Shown in pieces: positions 34,549-45,158 of a stretch of 64,000 nucleotides of DNA (positions are counted from its first letter, which is position 1; the number at the start of each line of letters is the position of its first letter). The notes under the pieces were generated by a model. That model made no database searches and was not told the origin of the DNA. It saw only the letters and a list, made by a program, of their open reading frames with translations. Source of the DNA: Amaurobius ferox (taxonomy: Eukaryota; Arthropoda; Arachnida; Araneae; Amaurobiidae); NCBI GenBank assembly GCA_951213105.1, contig OX578140.1, forward strand, positions 28,931,780 to 28,995,779. Direction: 5' to 3'. The position numbers and the translations under genes are program-made.

Positions 34549-35534
34549 ATCTTAAAATCAATGGAACAAACTTTAAGGGGCTGAAGACCCAGACTGTCCA
34601 ACTCATCCGAAAATATGAGCAGCTGTTTAGGCTGCCGGAAATTTTAAAGGGTGACAGAACACACCGAAACAAACACGTTCCGTCAAATAATGCATGGTCC
34701 TAAATTAAGCGGTTAAGTGCTTGGGGGCGCTTTCCGTTTCCCCACACACGCCGTCTTTCGCAGCGCAAATACATAAAGATCTTTCAGTCGCGCTTATAAA
34801 AGCGGTGATTTTTGCATGCACCGCCATTAGCGACTTGGTATGAATCAGTATACGAATGAGGAGAAGGCGAACATGCATTTCATTTATGGTCTCGCCAACG
34901 CTAATGGAAGGGAAGATCAAAGGCTTTACCGAGAACGCTTCCCCAACAGACGTGTGCCCGATCACAGAATGTTTCATTGAGGGGATTCTTTATTGCCACC
35001 ATGCATGATGTAGGCTGACTGCTGACACAACATAAGAGATTCTCCGCTGGAAGAAGATGATCCTGACACTAGCACGAAAACTGTAGGTCGTTGCGCAGGT
35101 GTGCTTCATGCAACGAGTGAGCGCACATTTGGGCATCATCTGTAATTGTAATTAATTTGAGTATTTACTTATTAATGCTTGTACATCTGATTTCATTTTG
35201 TGATGTCAAGTATTTTCTGACGTTTTGTTTTTTTATTTTGTCTTAAATAAATCTTTGTTTTGATATTTTGTGCCATTCATTGTCGAAATGCATGCCCGCC
35301 TTCTCCGCATTCGTATACTGATCCCTTCCAATTAGTTAATAATGGTGCAAGTAAAAATCACAGCTTTTATAAGCGCTATATCTTTGCGTTTCGAAAGACA
35401 GTGCATGTGGAGAAACAGAAAGCGTCCTCTAGCGTCTAGCCGCTTAACTTGCGACTATGCATTCTTTGACGAAAGTGTTTGTTTCGGGGTGTTCTATCAC
35501 CCCTTAGACTTTTTTCCATTAATTTTGAAACACG

Positions 35535-35537
<3 letters not shown>
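34545..35537 (+). mobile_element. deleted DUF4817-type mariner inside (TA)n
   Basis: The ends are inverted repeats. The right end read inversely, starting CAGCGTGTTTCAAAATTAAT, corresponds to a mutated left end at about 34545. After an insertion of about 85 bp on the left, the inverse match runs through AGAACAC, CCGAAACAAACAC, GGCGCTTTCCG-like and GCGCTTATAAAAGC. It also covers the first codons of the transposase frame (about 34840-34882 against 35285-35320). The two arms are each over 200 bp. Both flanks are (TA)n, as expected from TA targeting. Confidence 0.85.
34840..34980 (+). pseudogene. DUF4817-like transposase N-terminus, 46 codons
   Basis: The frame begins with ATG and reads YTNEEKANMHFIYGLANANG followed by RLYRERFPNRRVPDH, then a TGA. 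This is the DUF4817-like helix-turn-helix start found in many arthropod Tc1/mariner transposases. The remaining domains are absent. The stop follows within the N-terminal domain, so it makes no functional protein. An inverted, diverged copy of its first 15 or so codons forms part of the right terminal repeat. Confidence 0.82.

Positions 35538-35632
<95 letters not shown>
35538..35632. repeat. (TA)n microsatellite
   Basis: TA run directly right of the mariner derivative. Confidence 0.97.
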
Positions 35633-35789
35633 GATAAGAAGGGTGCCTTGATAACTCGGCGCTCTAAGTAAGTCGTAATTTTTCTTCAGTTCCGTCCCGC
35701 TCACATAGACGGCAATGTATTTATCCCAAACATCACCTCAAAAATATTCGATCCGAGTTAAGGAATACTTAAAACGTGATCTTCCGAAA

Positions 35790-35865
35790 ACTAAAATTCG
35801 AATTTTTGACCCCATTGCAACACTCCCCCTATACATTATACAATGTATATAGAAAAAGTAATACA
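35790..35865 (+). mobile_element. HEF-1 terminal hairpin fragment
   Basis: AATTCGAATTTTTGACCCC, then ATTGCAACACTCC, then arms CCTATACATTATA / TATAATGTATAGA-like and GAAAAAGTAATAC. It matches the ends of other HEF-1 copies; the rest of this copy was not delimited. Confidence 0.6.
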
Positions 35866-35869
35866 AATA

Positions 35870-36860
35870 TCGCAATTTTTACGTATCAATAATAAACATA
35901 TTTTTCAAACTCGTGTTCATTTTCTTAAAATACAAAGAAATTGGAGTTGAAAAGCTTATATTTACTGAATACACAATCATAACTGTTATACTCTTGCATG
36001 ATTTCATGAATGCAAATGCTATATAATTTACACAGAGTGTACCGAAACATTTAAAAACACAATTTAAGAAAACGATCTTTAAACAATCTTGTGATTTTTG
36101 TTTGCATCTTTAAGCTTACAATTTCTACTTTTAATGAGATGAAAGGTATATACATTATATATTTCTATAATTAGCAGAACTTATTTTATTTTTTCAGATA
36201 CCATAACAAAAAATAATTTTTTTAATGTTTATCATATCTTGGCGCTCTATAAAAATCAATAAACGACGCAAGTCGACGTAGAGTATAGTGCTTGAGTAGT
36301 CTAGTGCTAGAGTCTAGTGCCTGGCCATTGGAAAAAATAAAAATAAAGATCAATAAAATAATATCCCTAAACCGGTACAGTTAGCATTGCTCACTTAGAA
36401 TAAAAAGGCATATTCATTAACATAAGTATCTATTATCGGAACTTGAATGCAAAAACTCCAACATGATTGATCACAGTAGATATTTTTAAAGGTTTTCTCT
36501 CATCTTTGACAGTTCACTCTCCTAGTGGATAGTTTAGAACTCCTAGTCTTTCAATTTCATTTCGTAGGCCCTTTACAATATAATCAATTTCTTCTATCAT
36601 GATTATTAGTTCTTTTATGATATAAAAACTTAAACACATCGTACATTTTAGAAAGAAGGTAATATCATTTAAATGTGCCTCATTTTTCGAAACGGTTTAG
36701 ACAATATTATGCATTGTGTTAGGAAAAACAATTGTACATATAAGTTAATTTCACAACTCTAAATTATAGAAGGAATATTAGCTAGAAAATACTGTAGTTG
36801 GGCTCTGTTGGAAAACTGCTGTACGCCTATGTTTACCAAAGCTTGTACACATATGTTTGC
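35870..36860. other. unannotated AT-rich stretch
   Basis: No gene recognised. A small cluster of GAGTATAGTGC / TAGTCTAGTGC repeats lies at about 36281-36325. Confidence 0.5.
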
Positions 36861-37045
36861 CTCCCTCACTGGGTTCCGGTCTAAATTGGGTGGCACTTCC
36901 CGACCGTCCAAACAGTTATCTTACACCTTTCTGGTAGGTCGGACGGTCTGGGTTTCAACAACAGCAACATATGTTTATCAAACGGTTACCTTACACCTTT
37001 CTGGTAGGTCGGACGGTCTGGGTCTCAACAACAACAACATATGTT
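36861..37045 (+). mobile_element. 5'-truncated SINE (family S1) with duplicated tail
   Basis: Begins in the SINE body (CTCACTGGGTTCCGGTCTAA, ATTGGGTGGCACTTCCCG) and lacks the tRNA-like head. The tail segment CTGGTAGGTCGGACGGTCTG plus GGTYTCAACAAC is present twice, 63 bp apart, each followed by ATATGTTTATCAAA. The duplication may be slippage or a second insertion at the same place. Confidence 0.85.
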
Positions 37046-37268
37046 TATCAAAAGTTGAGAGCATATGTTTATTATAGAAACTCGTTTTAAATGACACTTC
37101 CGAAAAGTGAAACAATTGTTATTCTAGTATATATGATTAATTTCTATTTTTCTGATTAAAATAATCATGAAATCATATTAGATTGACCAAATCAATATTT
37201 ATTAATATTGATTTACCAAATATTTTCTTCTGTATAGTCATGCGCCCAACAACATGCATTTTATTTAC

Positions 37269-38340
37269 GTTATACTACCTCTAAAAATGAAAAGGATGAA
37301 CTCGTTCAACGGACAACAAAATTTAGTGGGTTTCACCTAGAAGTTCCACAGCTCTTGTACAAATGTGTTTGTGCAGCAACTGTCTAAACAAAGCTATCAC
37401 ACAATGTTGAGTTTCAACAAGCTACTATTTCTCGGGATCAATCATTGAATTATCTGGCCACGCCATTACGTTATACTACTGCTGAAATAGAAACGGATAA
37501 GCTCACTCAATACGCAACAAAATTTAATGAGTTTTATTCAGAAGCATCATAGCTCTCGTGCAAATGCATCCATTCAGCAACTGCCTAGACAAAGCTTAAC
37601 CTAATGTTGAGTTTCAACCAGCAGCTATTCCTCGGGATCAGTCATCACATTATATTTGCACGTCATTATGTTATACTACCACTGAAAAGGAAAAGTATAA
37701 CCTCACTTAACACACAACAAAATTTAGTGAGTTTTATTCAGAAACACCATAGCTCTAGTACAAATGCGCCCATACAACAAATGCCTAGACAAAGCTTTCA
37801 CCTAATGTTGAGATTTAACCAGCAGCTATTCCTCGGAATAAGTAATTACATTACATAGACACGTCATTATATTATACTACCGCTGAAATAAAAAAATATA
37901 AGCTTACTTAACACACAACAGAATTTAGTGTGTTTAACTCATAAGCACCATAGCTGTCATACAAATGCGTCCAGGCAGCAAATGCCTAGACAAAGCTGTC
38001 ACCTAATGTTGAGTTTCAACCAGCACCTATTCCTCGGGATCAGTCATTACGTTATATACATACGTCATTACGTTATACTACCGATGAAAAGGAAAAATAT
38101 AAGCCCACTTAACACACTACAAAATTTAGTGGGTTTTATTCAGAAGCACCATAGCTCTCGTACAAATGCATCCATGCAGCAATTGCCTAAAAAAATATTT
38201 CACCTAATGTTGAGTCTCAACCAGCAGCTATTCCTCGGGATCAATCATTACATTATACGGACACTGGATTACGTTATACTACTGCAGAAGATGACATGGA
38301 TGAACTAACTCAACGTACAACAAAATTCAGTGGGTTTTGT
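37269..38340 (+). repeat. 201-bp satellite, five units plus partials
   Basis: Units start at GTTATACTACC-like points at 37269, 37470, 37670, 37871, 38072 and 38273, a period of 200-201 bp. Each contains AAAATTTAGTGGGTTTTATT-like, CATAGCTCTCGTACAAATGC-like and TAATGTTGAGTTTCAACCAG-like segments plus a CCTCGGGATCAGTCATTACA segment. Open frames of 84 and 126 aa run through it because 201 is a multiple of three. I regard these as repeat-driven. Confidence 0.93.
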
Positions 38341-40255
38341 GGTGAAAGTTATGAATTGTAATTTATTAAGTTAGAAGTGCATTAAGTTAGGTAAGAGTGT
38401 TATTTTATTATTTATTTTATTTGTTAAATTAACTTAATTTGGTCTTGTAATCTTGTGTACTACATCGTTCATCCGACAAATAACCCTCCTATTTGCAGCG
38501 ACCTTTATCAACCTGTCAATAAACATCATTCTTAAGATAAAGAGTAAAATAAAACACTCTAAAATAATGACACATGGTTTCTCAAACTTATATATTCCTT
38601 AAAATTTTTAGCTGAAGTTATTAAAATTATTATTCAGAATTTAATTTACAAAAGTATTCATCAATTTGATATTATAAATTTATATTTTATTATTCATAAA
38701 ATTTTCCAATTAACGATTTGAAGCTGATTGTGATGACAGACTCAGACTGAAATCTTGATGGACTTTAAATTCAAATTCTTACCTAAAATGTAATGTCCAC
38801 ATGGACGATAAAAGGTTGCCTTCTGCTTTTGCTTTCCATGTTGTATGAAGAGGCATTTTTGGAGATAGTCGTTGTATGCATAATTTATTATAATACCTCA
38901 TATAGAATTTCTGCATGATCACACATCTGGTTTCCTAAATCTTCTCCATCTGCTTGAAATGTCAAATATTTCTAATTCTGTATAAATTGTCTTTTAGACT
39001 CAAACTAAAATCTACCCAACTCTCGCTGCTGGCTCTGCCTTTATTTCTCCCAATTAGCTGTTGAGCTGGTGCGTGGAAGTTTTCACTAGCCGGAAATACG
39101 TTGGATGTAACTGCCTGAGATCCTAATGACCACGTGACCATCCGATGTATGTGAGCATTCTTGATTGCCCCATCACAAATGAATTAGAAATTAACGTACA
39201 GTTTTGGCGTCAGCCGGTCTGCTGTATTTTTAGCTAGAGGTAACCGTTTATTGCACAGGCCTCGACTTAACGTTTATATTTCTTGGTGTCACATCATCCT
39301 AATATGGAATATACCACGACAGTCAAATTTTGTCAGTCTCTCATATCTGTCATCACATGTTTTATTTAGATACTTCATAGTTCTTGTGCAAATACGTCTA
39401 TTCATACTCTGCCTAACCAAGGTTCTTCATCTAATGTTGAGTTACAACCAGAAGCTACTGTTCGAGATCAGTCATTGCGTTTCAAACTTTTCAGTCAAAA
39501 TCTCAAATTCGAAAATTTGTACACAGACAATACTTTCTCTTAACAGTAGTAAGAAAAATTAAAAATACAATGTACGGCCTGGTGTAAATATATTTGTAAA
39601 CATGTTTAAAATCAATTTCAGAGAAACATGCATATTTTATTTTTGTGTTTGCATCATTCCCACGTTTTTCTTTATGCTTACGCAAGCACAAAATTCCATT
39701 TAAAACGGAAAGGAGGCTGATATTTAAACTATTAATTTTAACAAACGCAGACACTTTCGTCTAAAAAACCTGCACAAATATCTAAAATAGCATTGGTTCA
39801 AAATATGCAAAATGCATTTTCAGACTTAATTGAAATTCACTGCACTTTGCTTACACTGAATTTTAAATATGTTACAATATATTTTTTTCCAATTTTAGAT
39901 GAACGGAAATTCAGTCTTTAACAATAAATTACACTGATACATTTTTTGTTTTCAAAACGATTCAAATTTGTGCAGGAAATCTTTAATAGATTAACTATAT
40001 GTCTGCTTCAGTTTTAAGAAATAAATACGGTAATACGGTTCTTTTAAATAAAACACAATTACTATCGTATTTTGGGGTATTTTCAAAATATAGAAAAGTG
40101 TCTCAATTAGAACTGTATTATTAACGAAACAGTTTTTATATAAGATGTAAAAGTTTCACTATAAATATCCGTTGGAAAAATAATTTTAATATGTTAACGA
40201 ATTTTCGATGCATTTTAATAAAAGCGACTTTAGAAAATTAAAATTACAGTTCTTA
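38341..40255. other. unannotated stretch
   Basis: Nothing recognised except a lone satellite monomer at about 39360-39490, listed separately. Open frames here are short. Confidence 0.5.
39360..39490 (+). repeat. lone diverged monomer of the 201-bp satellite
   Basis: Contains CATAGTTCTTGTGCAAATAC, TAATGTTGAGTTACAACCAG and GAGATCAGTCATTGCG in satellite order, about 1 kb from the array. Confidence 0.78.
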
Positions 40256-40257
40256 TA

Positions 40258-41849
40258 CAGTGTTAGCAAGAAATAAATTTCCCACTTCAGAGGGCTCTAG
40301 AATGCGTTCTATTGGTCCAAATGAGATAAATTTTGAAATACAGATAATTCAAATGATGCGCTTGACATTTATTAAATCAAAAATTTTAGTATCAACATTC
40401 ACCTATAGATGGCGCTATAACACAAATGGTATTTATTTGCATATATTAAAAACGTGAAACATTATTGGCGTTACAGCACATGCCTAGTAGCATTATTCTT
40501 TGGACAAAAAGAAGGTGGATTCTGCACGAGCATTAGCTACTTCTCAGCACATCATGCCAACGTTGCAAAAAAAAGCGCTACTGCTGAAATTGTTCTACCA
40601 GAACCAGCAGAACTCCGTTGCAGCTGTAAAAGAATTCCGTCGTATGAAGCAGATACTACGAAGAGGTCCAATGTCTCCATGTGCCCTACGCAAGATAAAG
40701 AAATTTGAAAAAACTGGGCAACTTGGCATTCTTCCAGGTAGAGGACGAAAGCCAATCCAGTCTTTTAGCGTCAAAAATGTGACTGTCGCGGTCATTGAAG
40801 CCAACAGTCATTCGCTGCATGGTAGTGTGAGTGTGCCAGCTGTTTCCCCTGTATTGGATATGCCGTATTCCACTGTACGAAAAATCTTCCGGCGGATTTT
40901 GAATTTTTATCCCTACAAAATCAAGTCTGTACACCTATTGCAGGACGGAGACTCAGAGGTTCGTAAAACTTTTGCACTTCAGTTCCTTGCTCGAATGGTG
41001 GATGACGTCAGTTGGCCATGGAACATCCTGTGGTCTGACTAAGCCCACTTTTGCCTCAATGAGCAAATTAACACCTACAATTGTCGAATTTGGGCAGCCG
41101 AAAACTATCCAGGAACAACCTTTGCATCCTGAAAAAGTGACAGTATGGTTTGGTTTTACGGCTACCTTTATCATTGGACCGCATTTTTGAAGAGGTAACT
41201 GCAACTGGAATCAAAACCTGTTCCGTCACAGGACTACGGTACCGTAATATGCTGAGGGATTTTGTAATCCCACAACTTCAACAGCGTGGATGCCTTCAGG
41301 ACATCATTTTCTTGCAGGATGGCGCACCTCCTCACATTGAGCGTAGTGTAAAGCAATTACTAACACAGCATTTCACAGCTGAACGGGTGATCATCCGGCA
41401 TTTTCCAAAAGCATGGCCTCCTCGTTCGCCGGATATCACCCCCTGCGACTTTTGGTTGTGGAGTTTCCTCAAGGACAATATCTACCGTAAAAGGCCAGAT
41501 CTGAAGGACAGCATTCGGCGCCATGTTCTTGATATTCCGGCAGACTCACTCCGGTCAGCTGTGGAAATATGGTTCTGCGATTAGAGCACATTGTTGAACA
41601 TGAAGGGGGACATACTGAGTAGTTTTAATAATACTTTTTTAATATTATTTAACATTTATAAAGCCTATTAAATGTTGTTTTGTGTATTACAGCGCCACCT
41701 ATCGGCGGATTTTTGTACTAAAATTTTTGATTTAATAAATGTCAAGCGCATCATTTGAATTATCTGTATTTCAAATGTTATCTCATTTGGACCAATAGAA
41801 CGCATTCTAGAGCCCTTTGAAGGGGGAAACTTATTTCTTGCTAACCCTG
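40258..41849 (+). mobile_element. Tc1/mariner-like element, 1592 bp, ~165-bp TIRs
   Basis: TA flanks both ends (40256-40257 and 41850-41851). The ends read CAGTGTTAGCAAGAAATAAA on the left and, inverted, CAGGGTTAGCAAGAAATAAG on the right. They remain inversely similar for about 165 bp, up to the GATGGCGCTATAACACA / GGTGGCGCTGTAATACA pair. One transposase gene, mutated, lies inside. Apart from these mutations, the element is complete in structure. Confidence 0.95.
40500..41622 (+). pseudogene. Tc1/mariner transposase, nearly full length, mutated
   Basis: A cut-and-paste transposase of the IS630/Tc1/mariner type. N-terminal DNA-binding part: LFYQNQQNSVAAVKEFRR, then GQLGILPGRGRKP with a GRPR/AT-hook-like linker, then VLDMPYSTVRKIFRRIL. 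The catalytic core starts at NILWSD with the first Asp, where the next codon (expected Glu) is TAA at 41040-41042. Downstream the protein-like reading changes frame near 41105 and again near 41190. It then gives RYRNMLRDFVIPQL, FLQDGAPPH with the second Asp and RSPDITPCDFWLW with the third. The second-to-third Asp spacing is about 42 residues. A last frame change near 41568 leads to EHIVEHEGGHTE and a stop at 41620-41622. So: one nonsense codon and about three frameshifts, an inactive but young-looking copy. Confidence 0.92.
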
Positions 41850-42111
41850 TATTTAAATCATTCACTAAAGTTGCATTTAGACATCGGTAAATAAAGTTAT
41901 TTTAATAACGTTAATTAATAACTGGAATCCTAAAATATTTGCTTCAAAAAATGCATCTTAATAATTAAGTACAAAAAAAATATAAACTTTTTTTGCAAAA
42001 CATTAATTCAGTGAAGATTAGTGCTACAATTTTATCAAGGATACAAGAGCATAAGATACAAACCACTTTCACCCACGCTTCATGTGGGCAAAATGGCAAG
42101 TGGTCACTAAA

Positions 42112-42215
42112 TTTGACTCCTTGTAAAAAACCTTGCTTCTCCAACCGGGAATTGAGCCCTGGACCTTCGAAGTGGTCAACCGATGCTCAAACGTTGAGAT
42201 ACTGGGTTGAAATTG
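42112..42215 (-). mobile_element. tRNA-derived SINE (family S2), copy 1
   Basis: The minus strand has CAACCCAGTATCTCAACG and GGGCTCAATTCCCGG, A-box-like and B-box-like positions of a tRNA-like head, then TTGGAGAAGCAAGG. It is degenerate relative to copy 2 at 42510-42600. A functional tRNA is unlikely because the stems do not pair well. Confidence 0.65.
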
Positions 42216-42509
42216 CAGGCTTTTGTTCTCGAAATGGACTTTGCATTCTTCACTCTCTAATGTCCGATTGGCATGCAACTAACGATCTGACTGACCACCT
42301 CCTGCTATTTTTACCTCAAGTTAGCCTCCCGATGCAATTTTCACCCTCCAAGTTAGCTTTATGTGTGATCGTTGTCTTTCTGGTTTAAAATCTGCGCTCA
42401 ATATCCCAGAGTCCACTGAATCCGTGCTAGCCGTACTAGGGTCACTTTCAAACTCCTGACATATTTGTACTAACCTACAGGGTTGATTTGTTCGGTCGCC
42501 ATTGTAAAG

Positions 42510-42600
42510 AACCTTGCTGCTCCAACCGGGAATGGAATCCTAGATCTTCGAACGAGCCAGCCAACGCTCTACCTTTGAGCTACTGGGACGAAATTGCAAG
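42510..42600 (-). mobile_element. tRNA-derived SINE (family S2), copy 2
   Basis: The minus strand reads GTCCCAGTAGCTCAAAGG, then TAGAGCGTTGGCTGGC, then TCTAGGATTCCATTCCCGG. This is a recognisable tRNA-like head with A and B boxes. The 5' and 3' stem ends do not complement well, and a similar but decayed copy lies 300 bp away, so I call a SINE and not a tRNA gene. Confidence 0.65.
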
Positions 42601-43816
42601 ATCATATTGTCTAAGTGAACTCTGCAACATACACAATAAAATTCCTGAATACCAAAAACCATTGCAAATTTGGGCATAAAAATGGCACACATTTCAGAGT
42701 TCTGTTAAAATATAATTTGTTGTATGTTAAACAATAATTCGCCTCCGACCACGTTATGTGGTACATCATGGAAAAGTATCATAATGAGGTCTAAAATACG
42801 ACTTTGAATCTCTATGGAACGAAACATTTAAGAATCCATGGATACGAATCAACCAATTTTTATTAATGCCTATCTGTGTGTCAGTTTCTGTATTTCTCTG
42901 CGCACAATATCTCTCCAGCAATTTTAAAATAATCGAATGAAACTAAACTGGATGAGATTATTTCAATGGATAAACATCAGACTCTGGTTGATTTGCACAG
43001 ACCAAGATAAATCCCATAAATTGTTTTTCGAAAATCAGAAAACGCTACAAAAACATAATAACTCAAAACATATGAAAATAGCATTTCAATATCTAATTTT
43101 TTAATCCAATGCTATTTATTGTATCACGATTTCATACGCCGTTCTCAGAATATTTTATTTTTCATTTTTTTTCGTTTACTGCATTTTAGAAGCAGTCAGC
43201 ACTTTGTCCGTCAGGGTTCTCTGCTCCCAATCGTTATTAGAAAGTCAGTTATCGATTTAATTTCTGAGCAAACCAACATGAGAAATAATTTACTGGAATG
43301 TTGATTTAGAAGACGTCATTTTGTATAACGGGGTGGTGATATCATGGCTGTCTTACCCTGTAATATTTATCCAGGCTTTATAGCGTTGAAGGAGCTTTTG
43401 TAGAATCCAAATTGTCATGTCATTGTTAGATGAATCGACATAACTCAATGCCTCTCTAATAATCAATTACTCAGTTCGAAATACGGTTAGATTGGTGACT
43501 CTAACGGTTAGAGTCCTTGATAAAAGCATCATTATATGTTCTACAAGAAACGTGTATGATGCTGTCACTATATATTTTAAGTGCACTACTAGGAATGTTT
43601 TGAATGATTTCAAGAGCAAGCTTTTTTGAATGACTTTCAAAATAGAATTTTTAAACCATAGTTAAAAACCAGAAATTGATATAGAACAAATTTAAAGTTA
43701 TATAATGATAGCTAATATACTCTAAAATAAGCATAAATTATAATGCATTTTTTGTGTATATTCCTTTGTATTCCTTTCACTTATTTCTTTGTATTTCTTT
43801 TATTATAAACATCAAA
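42601..43816. other. unannotated AT-rich stretch downstream of the receptor genes
   Basis: No gene recognised. The last part (about 43776-43816) resembles the 3' flank of the receptor gene and may belong to the old duplication. Confidence 0.45.
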
Positions 43817-43890
43817 CTACAGGAAAACTCCAAATGTGATCAACATATCTGATATAAAGGAAGAGATTCAAATCCAGACATACAATTTAC
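43817..43890 (-). pseudogene. 3'-end relic of a second gustatory receptor gene
   Basis: On the minus strand the segment reads CTGGATTTGAATCTCTTCC (in the frame encoding LDLNLF), then shifts frame and gives LITFGVFL followed directly by TAG (43817-43819). The intact neighbour ends LDLNLLLKTAGVLITFGVFM and then TAA. The match covers only about 70 bp of coding sequence plus some 3' flank. It sits about 205 bp beyond the end of the intact gene, in the same orientation. I read it as what is left of a tandem paralogue. It also shows that ending straight after ITFGVFx is ancestral for the pair and not a truncation of the intact gene. Confidence 0.65.
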
Positions 43891-44021
43891 TTCTCAGTTA
43901 TTTCTTATATTTCTTCAAGTTGTTCTTAAACATCTCTTAAAATAATGCATCTTCTGCTCATTTCAATGAATAAATCTCCTAAAAATTTTCAAAATTGCAT
44001 TGAAAATTCCAAGAAAACTTA

Positions 44022-45158
44022 TTACATGAAAACACCAAATGTAATCAATACTCCAGCAGTTTTCAGTAAGAGATTCAAATCCAGAGAAAACATACCCAAA
44101 CATGTAAAAGATAAATCTGGTTTCATACCATCCAACAGTGACATGAACTGTAGCATACTTTTGTTACTGACTTCAGAATAGCGTCTACCATGCATACGCA
44201 TAATTTCGTGCACAACAATCCTACAGCTCTTCCACGTTGCAGTTGCTGCTGAGCCAATAATGGGCAAAATGATCATCCAGGTACTGTAGAAGAGTGCTCT
44301 AATCGTATTATTTGTTGTCATCTCATCCATATTAAAATGATGTTTGGTTACTAAGTACAATGAAGATGTAACAGATAAACAATAAATTAAAAACACACTC
44401 GTTGAGGCCATGTCCTCGATTTGAATCCAAATTCTTCGCAAATCAGCGTACATGTCGAGAGCTGACTGGATGTTCTCTGGTGATGGGTGAAGTAGAACTA
44501 TTCGCAGGTGGTCATAAAATCTTTTCAGTAGTATTTGACCAAATGAAATATAGACGAAGCAAAACAATATGACTGTTATTGTTGGGAAAGAATATAAATT
44601 TAGAGCAGTGGATAGTTCCAATATTGGAAAAATAGTTTTTAATAGCCATGAAGGTACTTTGCAGTCAAAACAGAACCAGGTTTTGTAATGATAGTTTTCA
44701 CTATTCACGTTTAATACCCAAATAACTGCTGCCGAAGGAAGCAGCAAACTAGATGCGCACACTAATGCAAAAAAACTTTTCAGAGACATGCTAGTATATT
44801 GTTGGTGATAGCATGCAAATTCGCTTAATTTGGTGAGGATTATTCTCAATTTCTTGATTTTGATTATAAAAACTACTCTCAATAACAAAAAAGAAAAAAG
44901 TACAGTAAGTGCATTTAAACAAGATACAAAGTTAGTATTTCTACTGAACAATTTATCTATTCTATAGATTGTTGCAAACAAAGAAAGCAAGCAAAAATAG
45001 ATTGTCACTATAAATGTAGTAATTTCTTTTATATTCCTTGACTTTTTCGTTGCCGTCCCCGCTTGAATGATTGAAGGCACTCCCACGAGTGCAAAACTGA
45101 AATTAATTATTTTAATATAGTAATTAATTGCAGAAGATTTATTTAATTCCTTTGACAT
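44022..45158 (-). CDS. gustatory-receptor-like seven-TM chemoreceptor, 378 aa
   Basis: A single open exon of 378 codons. Hydrophobic segments at about residues 15-32, 46-66, 78-100, 127-150, 172-209 (one long or two joined), 254-272, 288-310 and 361-378 fit the seven-TM plan of the arthropod gustatory receptor family. In that family the N-terminus is predicted intracellular and the last helix carries a TYhhhhhQ-type motif. Here the end is GVLITFGVFM: T-F replaces T-Y and the protein stops just before the Gln position. A paralogous relic next door stops at the same place, so this end is probably natural. The start is supported by an in-frame TAA two codons upstream. Receptors of this type are ligand-gated cation channels for tastants in the membrane of sensory neurons. 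The ligand cannot be told from the sequence. A possible 5' UTR splice acceptor, TTTCCTGTTAG, lies about 35 bases upstream of the ATG. It is the only intact cellular gene I can support in the window. Confidence 0.85.
   Translation of the reverse strand: MSKELNKSSAINYYIKIINFSFALVGVPSIIQAGTATKKSRNIKEITTFIVTIYFCLLSLFATIYRIDKLFSRNTNFVSCLNALTVLFSFLLLRVVFIIKIKKLRIILTKLSEFACYHQQYTSMSLKSFFALVCASSLLLPSAAVIWVLNVNSENYHYKTWFCFDCKVPSWLLKTIFPILELSTALNLYSFPTITVILFCFVYISFGQILLKRFYDHLRIVLLHPSPENIQSALDMYADLRRIWIQIEDMASTSVFLIYCLSVTSSLYLVTKHHFNMDEMTTNNTIRALFYSTWMIILPIIGSAATATWKSCRIVVHEIMRMHGRRYSEVSNKSMLQFMSLLDGMKPDLSFTCLGMFSLDLNLLLKTAGVLITFGVFM

Noticed and set aside
37604..38308. 84-aa and 126-aa frames as genes
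   Set aside because: They follow the 201-bp satellite period and lack any recognisable domain.
42510..42600. Candidate tRNA gene
   Set aside because: Boxes A and B are present but the acceptor stem does not pair and a decayed sibling lies nearby, so it is called a SINE.
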